Assembly: GCA_964633355.1 (NCBI GenBank)
Contig: CAZWGO010000007.1
Span: 30,749-94,748 of the forward strand
Direction of reading: 5' to 3'
Source of the DNA: Micavibrio_B sp964633355
Lineage (GTDB): Bacteria; Pseudomonadota; Alphaproteobacteria; Micavibrionales; Micavibrionaceae
DNA: 64,000 nucleotides
Part shown: positions 33,064-42,593 of the stretch, piece by piece
How positions within the stretch are numbered: the stretch's first letter is position 1
How the letters are laid out: each line of letters opens with the position of its first letter
Translations under genes and position numbers: made by a program
The notes under the pieces: model-generated
The model's input: only the letters and a program-made list of their open reading frames with translations
The model's database searches: none
What the model was told of the DNA's origin: nothing

Positions 33064-34440
33064 ATGAAAAAAACTTTGCTCCTGTTTGCAAGCGTCCTTG
33101 CCTTGTCCGTACCGGCGATGGCGCAAGATCAGGCAACAAGCAAGGTTTATAATGCCGAAACTTTTATGCTCGATAACGGGATGCAGGTCGTCGTCATTCC
33201 CAATCATCGCGCACCGGTTGTCACCCATATGCTGTGGTACAAAGTTGGCTCGGCTGACGAGCCGCAAGGTGACGGCGTATCCGGCGAAGCGCATTTCCTC
33301 GAACATCTGATGTTCAAAGGCACGAAAGCCATCGGTCCCGGTAAATTCTCGAAACTGATCCGCTCGATGGGCGGCAATGATAATGCTTTCACCTCTTGGG
33401 ATTATACCGCCTATTATCAATCCATCGCGAAAGAGCGCTTGCCGATCATTATGGCGATGGAAGCCGACCGCATGATCAATATCGCGCCGCCTGAGAGCGA
33501 AATTGCGCCGGAGCATCAGGTGATTATCGAAGAACGCCGCCAGCGGACCGATAACGACCCCAAAGCTTTATTCTCTGAACAAATGAGATCGGTTCTTTAT
33601 AACACGACGCCTTACGGCATTCCGATTATCGGCTGGAAACAGGAAATGCCCAAAATCACTTGGGGCCATGCCAAAAATTATCACGAAAAATGGTATGCGC
33701 CGAATAATTCCATTCTGATCGTCTCCGGCGATGTGACGCTCGATCAAATGAAAACATACGCGCAAAAATACTACGGCATCCTGCCAAAAAAGGAGATCGG
33801 CGAACATGTGCGCCCCGACGTGCCGAAACTCGCCGCGCCGACGATGCTTGAATTCCATGACAAAGCCGTTCAGCAACCCGTATTCATGCGCGCCTTTATC
33901 GCCCCGTCCTTTGTGCAGAACAAAAAAGATGCCTATGCGCTGCAAGTATTACAAAACGTCATTAGCGGCGGCGCATCGACAAGACTTTATCAATCCTTGG
34001 CAGTTCAGCAAAAAATTGCCGTTGATATCGATATGAATTACGACGATGCCAATCGCGGTCAGGGCAGTATCTGGATTTATGCCACGCCTGCCGAAGGCGT
34101 AACGCTCAAAAAACTTGAATCGGTGATCGATCTGGAATTTCGCGCCATGATCAAAAACGGCATCGCCGCAGAAGAAGTTGAAAAAGCCAAGGAACGTCTC
34201 ATCGATTCCGCCGCCTATGCCCGCGATAGCGTGATGGGCCCTGCCATGACAATCGGTCAGGCGCTGGCCTCCGGCGCGACGCTCGATGATGTCGAATACT
34301 GGCCGGCGCGCATATCCGAGGTTACACCGGAAGACGTCACGCGCGTTTTGAAGAAATATATGGACCCGGATAATCCCGACTATCAGCCTGTTACCGGCTA
34401 TATGTTGCCACCCGAAGGTAAAGTGGAGGTTGCGCCATGA
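33064..34440 (+). CDS. M16-family zinc peptidase, active subunit
   Basis: 458 residues from the ATG at 33064, one base after the previous stop. This start gives a signal peptide MKKTLLLFASVLALSVPAMA; the longer frame does not. The inverted zinc motif HFLEH (His77, Glu80, His81) lies in GEAHFLEHLMFKG, and the downstream Glu is in the EHQVIIEERRQR segment. Periplasmic pitrilysin/MPP-like peptidase, expected to degrade small peptides or misfolded fragments. It pairs with the downstream M16 gene, which lacks the motif. Confidence 0.95.
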   Translation: MKKTLLLFASVLALSVPAMAQDQATSKVYNAETFMLDNGMQVVVIPNHRAPVVTHMLWYKVGSADEPQGDGVSGEAHFLEHLMFKGTKAIGPGKFSKLIRSMGGNDNAFTSWDYTAYYQSIAKERLPIIMAMEADRMINIAPPESEIAPEHQVIIEERRQRTDNDPKALFSEQMRSVLYNTTPYGIPIIGWKQEMPKITWGHAKNYHEKWYAPNNSILIVSGDVTLDQMKTYAQKYYGILPKKEIGEHVRPDVPKLAAPTMLEFHDKAVQQPVFMRAFIAPSFVQNKKDAYALQVLQNVISGGASTRLYQSLAVQQKIAVDIDMNYDDANRGQGSIWIYATPAEGVTLKKLESVIDLEFRAMIKNGIAAEEVEKAKERLIDSAAYARDSVMGPAMTIGQALASGATLDDVEYWPARISEVTPEDVTRVLKKYMDPDNPDYQPVTGYMLPPEGKVEVAP

Positions 34441-35783
34441 AAAAATTATTCCTGACAATCGTACTTCTTAGCTTTTCCTTTCCGGCCCATGCCGAGATTT
34501 TAAATATCAAGGAAGTAAAATCAAAAAGCGGGATCACTGCATGGCTGGTTGAAGACCATTCCATTCCTGTCATCTCGCTGAAATATAGCTTTAGCGGTGC
34601 TGGAGCCGTCAATGATCCGCAAGACTTGCAGGGCCTTAGCCGCCTTCTCTCTAATACGCTCGATGAAGGTGCAGGTAATTACACCAGTGAGCAGTTTCAG
34701 GGTATTTTAGATAATAAATCGATTAGCCTTTCCTTTGCTGCCGGACGTGATGATTTTGGCGGATCTCTCAAAACCCTGACCAAGAATCGCGATGAAGCGT
34801 TTTCTCTGTTACAGCTTGCCCTTACGAAGCCACGCTTCGATCAGGAAGCTGTCAACCGCATGATTGCCGCCAATATCACCCGCATCCGCTCTGACATGAC
34901 AGAGCCGGACTGGGTCGCTGCGCGGCTTTTGAACTCGGTTATCTATGCCGGTCATCCGTATGCGATGAATAGCGGCGGAACATTATCTTCTTTACCGAAA
35001 ATTACGCCGGCGCATTTGAAAGAAAAGCTGGCGAAAGATTTAACGCGCGACCGTTTGATCGTATCGGTGGCAGGCGATATCAGCGAAGCCGATTTATCTG
35101 TCTTGCTCGATAAAACCTTTGGTGAACTTCCATCCAAAGCTTCGCCCGTCAAAATTAACGATGTCAAATTCAGCGAGCAGCCGACGACGACCTTGTTAAA
35201 ACTGCCGATCCCGCAAACCATTATCATGGCGACATTGCCGGGCATTCGTATCGACGACCCCGATTACTTCGCCGCCGATATCATGAACTTCATTCTCGGC
35301 TCTTCGGGCTTCGGCTCCCGCTTGACTGAAATTGTACGCGAAAAGAACGGCCTGACCTATGGTATCTATACAGGTATGGAGATGATGGACCATGCGGCGA
35401 TGTTTACGCTTTCCACTTCGACCGAGAATAAAAATGTCGCACAAGTGATCGATCTCAGCCGCAAGGAATTCGAACGCATCAAGGCGGACGACGTTACTGC
35501 GCAGGAAATCAAGGATGCACAATCCTATTTGATCGGCTCGATGCCACTTGGCCTCACCTCAACCGATCAGATCGCTGGTACGATGCTGACATTCCAGCGG
35601 TATAATCTGCCGAAAAACTATCTTGATATCCGCGAAGAAGGCTTGCGAAAAGTAACCGCAGACGACGTCAAACGCGCCGCCAATCGATTACTCGACCTGT
35701 CAAAACTAAGTATTATCATGGTCGGCGATCCTGCCAATATAACCCCGACAAAAACCGTGACGGACCTGCCAAATGTCAAATAA
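34437..35783 (+). CDS. M16-family peptidase homologue, inactive partner
   Basis: 448 residues with signal peptide MKKLFLTIVLLSFSFPAHA. Same fold as the preceding protein, but the position of HxxEH reads RLLSN (in LQGLSRLLSNTLDEG), so zinc cannot bind. The C-terminal half keeps IIMATLPGIRIDDPDYFAADIMNFILGSSGFGSRL, a typical M16 subunit block. By analogy with heterodimeric M16 enzymes it should complete the chamber with its active neighbour. Overlaps upstream by 4 bases and pgi by 11. Confidence 0.94.
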   Translation: MKKLFLTIVLLSFSFPAHAEILNIKEVKSKSGITAWLVEDHSIPVISLKYSFSGAGAVNDPQDLQGLSRLLSNTLDEGAGNYTSEQFQGILDNKSISLSFAAGRDDFGGSLKTLTKNRDEAFSLLQLALTKPRFDQEAVNRMIAANITRIRSDMTEPDWVAARLLNSVIYAGHPYAMNSGGTLSSLPKITPAHLKEKLAKDLTRDRLIVSVAGDISEADLSVLLDKTFGELPSKASPVKINDVKFSEQPTTTLLKLPIPQTIIMATLPGIRIDDPDYFAADIMNFILGSSGFGSRLTEIVREKNGLTYGIYTGMEMMDHAAMFTLSTSTENKNVAQVIDLSRKEFERIKADDVTAQEIKDAQSYLIGSMPLGLTSTDQIAGTMLTFQRYNLPKNYLDIREEGLRKVTADDVKRAANRLLDLSKLSIIMVGDPANITPTKTVTDLPNVK

Positions 35784-37362
35784 CAGCTTTACAGAAACAT
35801 CAGCCCATCAAGAACTGACTGCCCATTTCTCAGAGATGGCGAAGGCGCATTTGCGCAATCTTCTGGAAGAAACGAACCGTTTTGAAGAATTAAGCCTTGT
35901 TTTCGAAGGCATGCTTTTTGATTTCTCGAAACAGCGCGTTACCAAGGAAACGCTTGCTCTTTTGATGCAGCTTGCCGAAGCGCAAAATCTTGAGCAATGG
36001 CGCATGCGTCTTTTTGCCGGAGAAAAAATTAATACATCGGAAGGCCGCGCCGTTCAGCATATGGCGCTACGCACACCGGAAGATAAAGAAGTCCTGATCG
36101 GCGGCAACAATGTTATCCCTGCCGTTCATAAAGAGCTCCGCCATATGAAATCCTTTGCGCAAAAAATCCGCGAGGCGGGCGTTATTACGCATGTTGTAAA
36201 TATTGGCATCGGTGGCTCGGATTTAGGTCCCCGCTTTGTGACCGAAGCATTAAAGCCCTACCAAGATGGCCCTGAAATTCGTTTCGTTTCCAATGTCGAC
36301 GGACAGGATTTAAGCAACGCACTGGAAGGCCTGAATCCCAAAACAACCCTTTTTGTGATTGCCTCCAAAACATTCACGACGCAGGAAACCATGCTTAATG
36401 CCAATTCGGCAAAAACATGGTTCCTGAACCAAGGTATGAAACAGGACGATATCAAAAATCATTTTGTAGCCTTATCGACAAATACCGAAAAAGTCAGTGC
36501 ATTCGGTATCGATTCCAAGAATATATTCAAATTCGAAGACTGGGTCGGCGGACGTTATTCCGTCTGGTCGCCAATTGGCCTTTCCGTCATGCTTGCTGTC
36601 GGCCCTGACGGTTTTCAAGAATTTTTGGATGGCGCTTATGCAGCTGACAAGCATTTCCAGACAGCACCACTGGAGAAAAATATACCAGTCCTGCTTGGGA
36701 TGATCGGTATCTGGAACCGCAATTATCTCGATCTGAAAACGCATCTTTTTGCACCATATGATGCTCGCCTTGCCAAATTCGCTAAATTTATTCAGCAAAT
36801 GGATATGGAATCGAATGGTAAATCCATCGACCGCGAAGGCATGCGTGTAACATATGAAACCGGCCCACAAATTTATGGAGAAACCGGCACCGATAGCCAG
36901 CATTCCTATATGCAGCTCGTCCATCAGGGAACCGATATCATCCCGATCGATTTCATCGCCTGCGCCAAGCCTCGCCATAAACTGGACCCGGCCCATCACA
37001 TTGCGCTTGTTTCCAACATGCAGGCGCAGTCCCGCGCCTTGGCGCGCGGCCAGACCGTGGAAGAGGCGGGTGGCGATCCGTTCCGTGTCTATGAAGGCAA
37101 CCGCCCGAGCACCACGATCATCTTGCCGGAATTATCACCGCGCGCGCTTGGCACGCTGATCGCTTTGTATGAGCATAAGGTTTTCGTTCAAGGCATTATC
37201 TGGAATCTGAACAGCTATGATCAGCCGGGCGTTGAACTCGGCAAAGTCGCCGCCAACGGTTTAATCGACGCCTATAACAATAAAGACATTCCGGAAACAT
37301 TCGATTCTTCCACAAAAGGGCAGATGGCCTATCTTCAGCCCTTCATATATGGGCTTAAATAG
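35773..37362 (+). CDS. pgi: Glucose-6-phosphate isomerase
   Basis: 529 residues, full length. It interconverts glucose-6-phosphate and fructose-6-phosphate. Blocks: VVNIGIGGSDLGPRFV (phosphate site), VIASKTFTTQETM, GGRYSVWSPIGLSVML (PGI signature 1), the GTDSQHSYMQLVHQGTDIIPID catalytic His region and, near the end, WNLNSYDQPGVELGK (signature 2, catalytic Lys). The ATG overlaps the M16 partner gene, so it is coupled to that operon, an arrangement seen in several alphaproteobacteria. Confidence 0.98.
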   Translation: MSNNSFTETSAHQELTAHFSEMAKAHLRNLLEETNRFEELSLVFEGMLFDFSKQRVTKETLALLMQLAEAQNLEQWRMRLFAGEKINTSEGRAVQHMALRTPEDKEVLIGGNNVIPAVHKELRHMKSFAQKIREAGVITHVVNIGIGGSDLGPRFVTEALKPYQDGPEIRFVSNVDGQDLSNALEGLNPKTTLFVIASKTFTTQETMLNANSAKTWFLNQGMKQDDIKNHFVALSTNTEKVSAFGIDSKNIFKFEDWVGGRYSVWSPIGLSVMLAVGPDGFQEFLDGAYAADKHFQTAPLEKNIPVLLGMIGIWNRNYLDLKTHLFAPYDARLAKFAKFIQQMDMESNGKSIDREGMRVTYETGPQIYGETGTDSQHSYMQLVHQGTDIIPIDFIACAKPRHKLDPAHHIALVSNMQAQSRALARGQTVEEAGGDPFRVYEGNRPSTTIILPELSPRALGTLIALYEHKVFVQGIIWNLNSYDQPGVELGKVAANGLIDAYNNKDIPETFDSSTKGQMAYLQPFIYGLK

Positions 37363-37377
37363 GCGATACTATTAAGT

Positions 37378-38784
37378 ATGGCCGATCCGACTAAACCATC
37401 CGACCGCCTGTCGCAGACAGAATTAGACGATGTCATTCGCAAACAGGTTATTTTTAACCTTGGCAAACGCGGCGGTGCGCGCGCAGTTTTAAAATTCAAG
37501 GATTTATCAGGACTCTATTTTCATGGAGCTGATTTATCGGGCGCCGATTTCACTGGCTCCAATCTAAACAAGGCAAATCTCTCCAACGGCAAATTCAATG
37601 GCGCTGTATTTTATAGCTGCGACCTGATCGGGGCTAATCTCAAAAACGCTTCGTTTGAAAGGGCCGATTTGCGCGGCGCCGATTTAACTGACGCGCTGAC
37701 CGAGAATGCGAATTTTACCAAGGCCGATACGCGGGCCGGCTCAAGAGTTGAAAAAAAGCTTTCTCTCAAAGAAGAGAAAGAAATAAAAGCCGCCACGGAA
37801 GCGGCTGTCGAAGAAAAAGTGATCGATTACAGCCATAAAGAAGCTGCTCCGGGCTGGGCTACCGATCTCGATCTGTCGAAGAAGAAAATAGCGCCCGCAC
37901 CTGAAAGCGATTATGCCTACGAGAAGGAAAAGATACAAACTCGCGAAACGGATTTTGTATTAGAAGGTGAAAAACATGATAAACGAGACAGCGATTTTAT
38001 ATTAAAAGGACAGGAAAAAGGGGCACGCGATTCTGATCTGGACCTTTCAAAAACAGATCAAGTAAATCTTCATGAAACGACTTTGGATCTGTCTCAGGCA
38101 GAAGATGCTTATTCACGCGACGCCAATCTTGATCTTTCCGCTCAAACAGAGGCTGCCCGTGAAAGCGATCTCGATTTATCTCCCGAGGAAATTGCCGCTC
38201 GGCATTCCGGCCTTGATTTGAGCGCGCAGGAAGAAGCCGCTTTTGCTACAAGCGGGGTCGATCTAAGTGCCCCCGAAAACGAACTTCATCGTAAACTCCG
38301 CGAACATGCCAAATGGATTCAGTTTGCCGGGGCGCAAGGCGAGAGACTCGATCTGGCCGGCCTTGATCTCCATTCTATCCCCAATATCGGACAATACCCT
38401 TTGATCATGGCGATTGCCAAAGACATTAATTTCAGCGGCATGCTCTTTATCAAAGCGCAAATGCAAAGCTCTTCTTTCGATGGCAGCAATTTCAGCAAGG
38501 CCAATATGAAAGAAGCCGATATGCGCGGCTCAAGCTTTAAAGGGGCTGATTTTTCAGGCGCGGATTTATCTTTGGTGAATTTATGCCCGCTTAAGCTTCA
38601 ATCCGGCCGCCTTCTCCCTGTCGATCTGTCAGGGGCTAATTTAAAGGGGGCTAATCTGACCGGTGCCCGACTGCGTAATGCAAATCTGGCCGGGGCCGAC
38701 CTGACTGGTGCCTTGCTGGCAAAGGCGGATTTCAAAGATGCCGATTTAACGGATACGATTCTGCCGGAAAACTTCCAGAATTAA
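37378..38784 (+). CDS. Pentapeptide-repeat protein with an internal 14-residue repeat array
   Basis: 468 residues, no signal peptide. Residues about 42-118 form a pentapeptide repeat helix (ADLSGADFTGSNLNKANL). Residues about 160-300 carry some ten units of about 14 residues built on [ST]-D-L-D-L-S followed by acidic/charged residues (SDLDLSPEEIAARH, SGLDLSAQEEAAFA). Residues about 330-468 return to pentapeptide repeats (GANLKGANLTGARLRNANLAG). The first units (SDFVLEG, SDFILKG) are degenerate. Pentapeptide proteins form right-handed beta-helices; the role of this one and of the middle array is unknown. 15 bases after pgi. Confidence 0.88.
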   Translation: MADPTKPSDRLSQTELDDVIRKQVIFNLGKRGGARAVLKFKDLSGLYFHGADLSGADFTGSNLNKANLSNGKFNGAVFYSCDLIGANLKNASFERADLRGADLTDALTENANFTKADTRAGSRVEKKLSLKEEKEIKAATEAAVEEKVIDYSHKEAAPGWATDLDLSKKKIAPAPESDYAYEKEKIQTRETDFVLEGEKHDKRDSDFILKGQEKGARDSDLDLSKTDQVNLHETTLDLSQAEDAYSRDANLDLSAQTEAARESDLDLSPEEIAARHSGLDLSAQEEAAFATSGVDLSAPENELHRKLREHAKWIQFAGAQGERLDLAGLDLHSIPNIGQYPLIMAIAKDINFSGMLFIKAQMQSSSFDGSNFSKANMKEADMRGSSFKGADFSGADLSLVNLCPLKLQSGRLLPVDLSGANLKGANLTGARLRNANLAGADLTGALLAKADFKDADLTDTILPENFQN

Positions 38785-38830
38785 TCATATTATATTGGCA
38801 GTTTCGCCTCACCTGCCCTAATTTCAATCC

Positions 38831-40606
38831 ATGCCCGTCAGATATTTACCAGACCATCTGGTCAACCAGATTGCCGCCGGCGAGGTGATTGAACGTCCTT
38901 CCGCCGCCGTAAAAGAGCTGGTCGAAAACTCGATTGATGCCGGGGCGAGCTGGATCGAGATCGATCTGCGAGAGGGCGGCAAAACCATGATCGCCATTCG
39001 CGATAACGGCCACGGCATGCCCAAAGACGATCTGATCGCAGCCCTCGATCGCCACGCCACCTCCAAGCTTCCCTCCGACGATTTACTGGCTATTCATCAT
39101 CTGGGTTTTCGCGGGGAAGCTTTGCCGTCTATTGCCTCAGTCAGCCGCATGAAAATTTCGACGCGAAGCCGCGATAATGGCGAAGCTTGGGAAATTACCG
39201 CCGAAGACGGGAATAAATCTGATCCGAAACCCGGAACGCAGGCCGAAGGCACGACTATCGAAGTGCGCGATCTTTTTTATTCGACACCGGCACGACTGAA
39301 ATTCCTCAAAACGACCAATGCCGAATATGCCGCCGTCAAGGACTGCATATACCGCCTCGCCCTGACGCGCCCTGACATTGCTTTTCGCCTGTCTCATAAC
39401 GGTGCGTCCGTCTTTCATTATCCCGTCCTGACGCAGGATGCGGATGAACAGTTTAAGCAGCGCCTGAAAGACGTAATGGGCGCAGAGTTTCTCGACAACT
39501 CGATTGCCCTTTCGACAGAGCGCCAAGGCGTCAAGCTCACAGGCCGCATTAGCCTCCCGACCTATAATGTGGGCACCTCGCTTGACCAGTATCTTTTCGT
39601 CAATGGCCGCGCCGTGAAAGATAAATTCATGCTCGGCGCTGTACGCGCCGCCTATCGAGATGTTCTGGCGCGGGATCGTTATCCAGTTGTAACTTTATTT
39701 CTCGAGCTTTCTTCAGAAGACGTCGACGTCAATGTCCATCCGGCGAAAGCGGAAGTACGCTATCGCGATAACACCCTTGTGCGCGGTCTGATCGTTAGCT
39801 CTATCCGGCATGCCTTGCACCAGAGCGGACCGCAAACCAGTTCCAGTCTCGGCGTCCAGACCTTATCAAGCTTCCGCCAGAATATTTCCTATCCTTCTTC
39901 TATGCCTTCGGCTCCAGCCTACGGTAATCTGGCAGAGAAGATTGCACCATTTTACCAACCCGCAATGGATATTCATCCCTCCACCCGTATGGAAGAATTG
40001 CCACAGCAAACGCCGGAGATCAATTATCCGCTCGGCTCCGCTCGGGCGCAAATCCATGAGAATTACATCGTCGCACAGACCGAAGACGGCCTTGTTCTGG
40101 TCGATCAGCACGCAGCGCATGAACGTCTCGTTTACGAGAATTTCAAGGCGCAGATGGAAGAACACGGCATTGAGAAACAAGGCCTGCTGACACCTGAAAT
40201 CTTGTCGTTTAATGACAGCGACATAGGCTTTCTTCTAGCCGAAGCACCGAGCCTGTCGAGACTTGGCGTTGATATCGAAGCTTTTGGCAGCGGTGCAATT
40301 GCCGTGCGCTCCATTCCGGCGATTTTATCAGGTCGCATTGATATCAAATCATTGCTCTCTGATATTCTCGACGAGCTTAAAGACAAGGAAAGCTCTGGTC
40401 TTTTAGAAGAAAAGATCAATACGCTTTTATCGACCATGGCCTGCCATGGATCGGTCCGCTCTGGCCGGCGCCTGAATGTGATTGAAATGAACGCGCTTTT
40501 GCGTCGCATGGAAACAACACCACTTGCCTCGCAGTGCAATCATGGCCGCCCGACTTTTATACATCTGTCGCTCAAAGACATCGAAAAACTTTTTAACCGC
40601 AGATAA
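38831..40606 (+). CDS. mutL: DNA mismatch repair endonuclease MutL
   Basis: 591 residues, full length. GHKL ATPase domain: LVNQIAAGEVIERPSAAVKE, then NSIDAGA, RDNGHGM and RHATSKL, FRGEALPSI. A flexible linker (about 335-400) precedes the dimerisation domain. DQHAAHERLVYE near residue 425 fits the DQHA-x2-E-x4-E endonuclease motif, and the zinc motifs ACHGSVRSG and QCNHGRPT near the C-terminus are intact, so it should nick DNA itself. This is the rule in bacteria lacking MutH. 46 bases after the pentapeptide gene. Confidence 0.97.
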   Translation: MPVRYLPDHLVNQIAAGEVIERPSAAVKELVENSIDAGASWIEIDLREGGKTMIAIRDNGHGMPKDDLIAALDRHATSKLPSDDLLAIHHLGFRGEALPSIASVSRMKISTRSRDNGEAWEITAEDGNKSDPKPGTQAEGTTIEVRDLFYSTPARLKFLKTTNAEYAAVKDCIYRLALTRPDIAFRLSHNGASVFHYPVLTQDADEQFKQRLKDVMGAEFLDNSIALSTERQGVKLTGRISLPTYNVGTSLDQYLFVNGRAVKDKFMLGAVRAAYRDVLARDRYPVVTLFLELSSEDVDVNVHPAKAEVRYRDNTLVRGLIVSSIRHALHQSGPQTSSSLGVQTLSSFRQNISYPSSMPSAPAYGNLAEKIAPFYQPAMDIHPSTRMEELPQQTPEINYPLGSARAQIHENYIVAQTEDGLVLVDQHAAHERLVYENFKAQMEEHGIEKQGLLTPEILSFNDSDIGFLLAEAPSLSRLGVDIEAFGSGAIAVRSIPAILSGRIDIKSLLSDILDELKDKESSGLLEEKINTLLSTMACHGSVRSGRRLNVIEMNALLRRMETTPLASQCNHGRPTFIHLSLKDIEKLFNRR

Positions 40607-40621
40607 ATCTGGAGATAGAAC

Positions 40622-41128
40622 TTGGAAAAGAACCGCAATATCATTCTCGCCTTCTACGCCGCGCTATCGCTGGTCGTCATTTTATGCAGCACCACTAATT
40701 TTGACCTTCAGAATATCGGCTATACTTTTATTATCGTCGTTTTGATCGCCGCCTATATCGCGCGAGCAAAACTGCCCCGCAACGAAAGCTTCGAGGAAAA
40801 CCATCTAACCTATATCATTCGCTCGATTTGGGTTTATTCAAGCATTGCCGCCATTGGAATGACCATCATGGCGGTCATTCTGGTTCAAAAAGGAAATATG
40901 GACTCGATATACCAATTGGGCGATGTCTATATGGCAGGCGGCGAGCCAAATGAAGCACAAATGAAAGCCGCGTTTGAAACCTATATTGCCGATAATAAAA
41001 ATCTGATTTTAGAACAATATCTAGTCTGGCTTTTTCCGGTTCAGCTTTACCTCGTCTGGCGCATTTTTCATGGCGGCGGACGCGCCTTCAAAAGCTATCG
41101 CATCGCCAATCCGAAGAAATGGCTTTAA
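40622..41128 (+). CDS. Small membrane protein of unknown function
   Basis: 168 residues, start TTG at 40622 after GGAGATAG. Three or four membrane helices: about 8-24, 32-48, 68-92 and 126-145, with a polar loop about 95-125. The end is basic (AFKSYRIANPKKWL). No conserved motif seen except the C-terminal WRIFHGGGRAFKSY, reminiscent of DUF4870-like proteins. It closes the plus-strand operon and its end overlaps the convergent atp12 gene by 4 bases. Confidence 0.75.
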   Translation: MEKNRNIILAFYAALSLVVILCSTTNFDLQNIGYTFIIVVLIAAYIARAKLPRNESFEENHLTYIIRSIWVYSSIAAIGMTIMAVILVQKGNMDSIYQLGDVYMAGGEPNEAQMKAAFETYIADNKNLILEQYLVWLFPVQLYLVWRIFHGGGRAFKSYRIANPKKWL

Positions 41129-41820
41129 ATCAGGGCGATCAGTTTTTCCATCGCCTCAAGATTAAGGCGCAGTGATTTGCGCTTTTTTTCCTGATCGGGT
41201 GCCGCGCCGTATAAATCTTCATTATAAATCTCGGCACGGATCAGGTCTTCCACGAACACGGCATTAAAAATATCTTCCACGCGCGCGATTTTCTCAAACA
41301 TCGCATGCGCCAGTACCGGCGAAGATGTTTCATCCACCAGAGAGACAAAAACAGTCAGCGACAAATCATCCAGCCCTTCGAGATAATTTTTCAAATACTC
41401 TGAAAAGGCAACATCTTGTAGCAATGCTTCAATGTGGGTCGTCGTCTTAAGATCAGCGCCACTTTTTTTCTCTGCCAAGATGATCCATTTATCCCAGAAT
41501 TGCGCTTGCTTGGTTTTATACGGCTCGGCGTTGGAACGATAGAAAACGAGATCCGTATCGATAAAAGACATGATATGATCGATCAATTCACTCCGCGGGC
41601 GTAACGCGTCCATCGTCGTCATAACAAACTGATTGACCGGCATCACCAGCGGGTTAATAACATCCACCTGATCTTCCCATTCCCGGGCGAGAAGCGATGC
41701 GATGCCTTTAGATGCCTGCAATAATTTCCCGGCCTGCGTTTTAACCGGCTTGTTATCCAGCTCGATACAATATTCATTTTCTATTTGTTTAACAAAAACT
41801 TGCTTGTAAAATCTCTTCAT
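41125..41820 (-). CDS. ATP12-family F1-ATPase assembly chaperone
   Basis: 231 residues from the ATG at 41818-41820, overlapping the upstream gene by 4 bases. Family blocks: MKRFYKQV start, IELDNKPVKTQAGKLL, LAREWEDQVDVINPLVMPVNQFVMTTMDAL and SFIDTDLVFYRS. ATP12 binds the F1 alpha subunit during ATP synthase assembly in mitochondria and alphaproteobacteria. Its placement after rluC-like and AsmA-like genes is common in this class. It is the last gene of a seven-gene minus-strand run. Confidence 0.93.
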   Translation of the reverse strand: MKRFYKQVFVKQIENEYCIELDNKPVKTQAGKLLQASKGIASLLAREWEDQVDVINPLVMPVNQFVMTTMDALRPRSELIDHIMSFIDTDLVFYRSNAEPYKTKQAQFWDKWIILAEKKSGADLKTTTHIEALLQDVAFSEYLKNYLEGLDDLSLTVFVSLVDETSSPVLAHAMFEKIARVEDIFNAVFVEDLIRAEIYNEDLYGAAPDQEKKRKSLRLNLEAMEKLIALI

Positions 41821-42593
41821 TGGGAGCAGCTTTGATCGATTTTCACAAATGGAATTTCCTTTAAAATTTGAATTTTCTTTAGCATATTCGGCGCGATACC
41901 TTTTTTGCATTCAAACCATATTTCATAGTTGTCGTTTTTCTTTCCACCCTTACCTTGCGCTACAACTCGCCCTCCCGAGAGGACATCCAAAACAATCGCA
42001 TTAGGTCCGCCGCCGGATTTGATCGACCCTGCGATATTCAGGTTTCCGTATTCTCCCTTGATCTGGGTTTCGTCACCGAAATAATAGAAAACCGGTTGAT
42101 CGCCACCTTGTTGCAGCGACGCGGCCAGATCAAAATTCTGGTTTCTGTAGGAACCTTGCGCCGCAAGTATCGCATCTGGCCCGGGCTTAATTTCCGCTTT
42201 ATCTATTTTGAGATCATACTGGGAATCGGCAGAAAAACGGAAATTCTCTATCTGGAAGTTTTCAATTCTGCGCTTTCCCAACGCAAGATCAAAGAGGCCG
42301 AACGCCAGATCAACTTTATCTGCCATATATTCATTCTTCGATGTGCGGGAAACACTGCGCAAGCCCTGCGCCTTGATCGAGAGCTGCGGCAGGATATTAA
42401 ATTCCTCTATTCTCTGAATAGTGACGTCAGCTTTTAACGCATCGGAAAAAGCCTGTTCCAGCCCGTGGCGATGACTGTCGCTCGTCCCGCCGAGCTTGGA
42501 CAACATCCATAAACCTGCGCCGAGAATAACGACAACAGCCAGAAGTATCCTCAGCGCCCAACTTGTAAAAGATGACATTTTTGACTTGCTCAT
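41817..42593 (-). CDS. AsmA-like membrane-anchored protein
   Basis: 258 residues. One N-terminal membrane anchor (ALRILLAVVVILGAGLWML, about 13-31), then a beta-rich periplasmic part with LKADVTIQRIEEFNILPQLSIKAQGLRSVS and ENFQIENFRFSADSQYDLKI, resembling the N-terminal module of AsmA proteins. AsmA-like proteins carry phospholipid across the periplasm, but at this size the bridge would be far too short, so a truncated or accessory form is likely. A lone Cys pair (FECKKG, QSCSQ) might form a disulphide. Overlaps rluC and atp12 by 4 bases each. Confidence 0.75.
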   Translation of the reverse strand: MSKSKMSSFTSWALRILLAVVVILGAGLWMLSKLGGTSDSHRHGLEQAFSDALKADVTIQRIEEFNILPQLSIKAQGLRSVSRTSKNEYMADKVDLAFGLFDLALGKRRIENFQIENFRFSADSQYDLKIDKAEIKPGPDAILAAQGSYRNQNFDLAASLQQGGDQPVFYYFGDETQIKGEYGNLNIAGSIKSGGGPNAIVLDVLSGGRVVAQGKGGKKNDNYEIWFECKKGIAPNMLKKIQILKEIPFVKIDQSCSQ

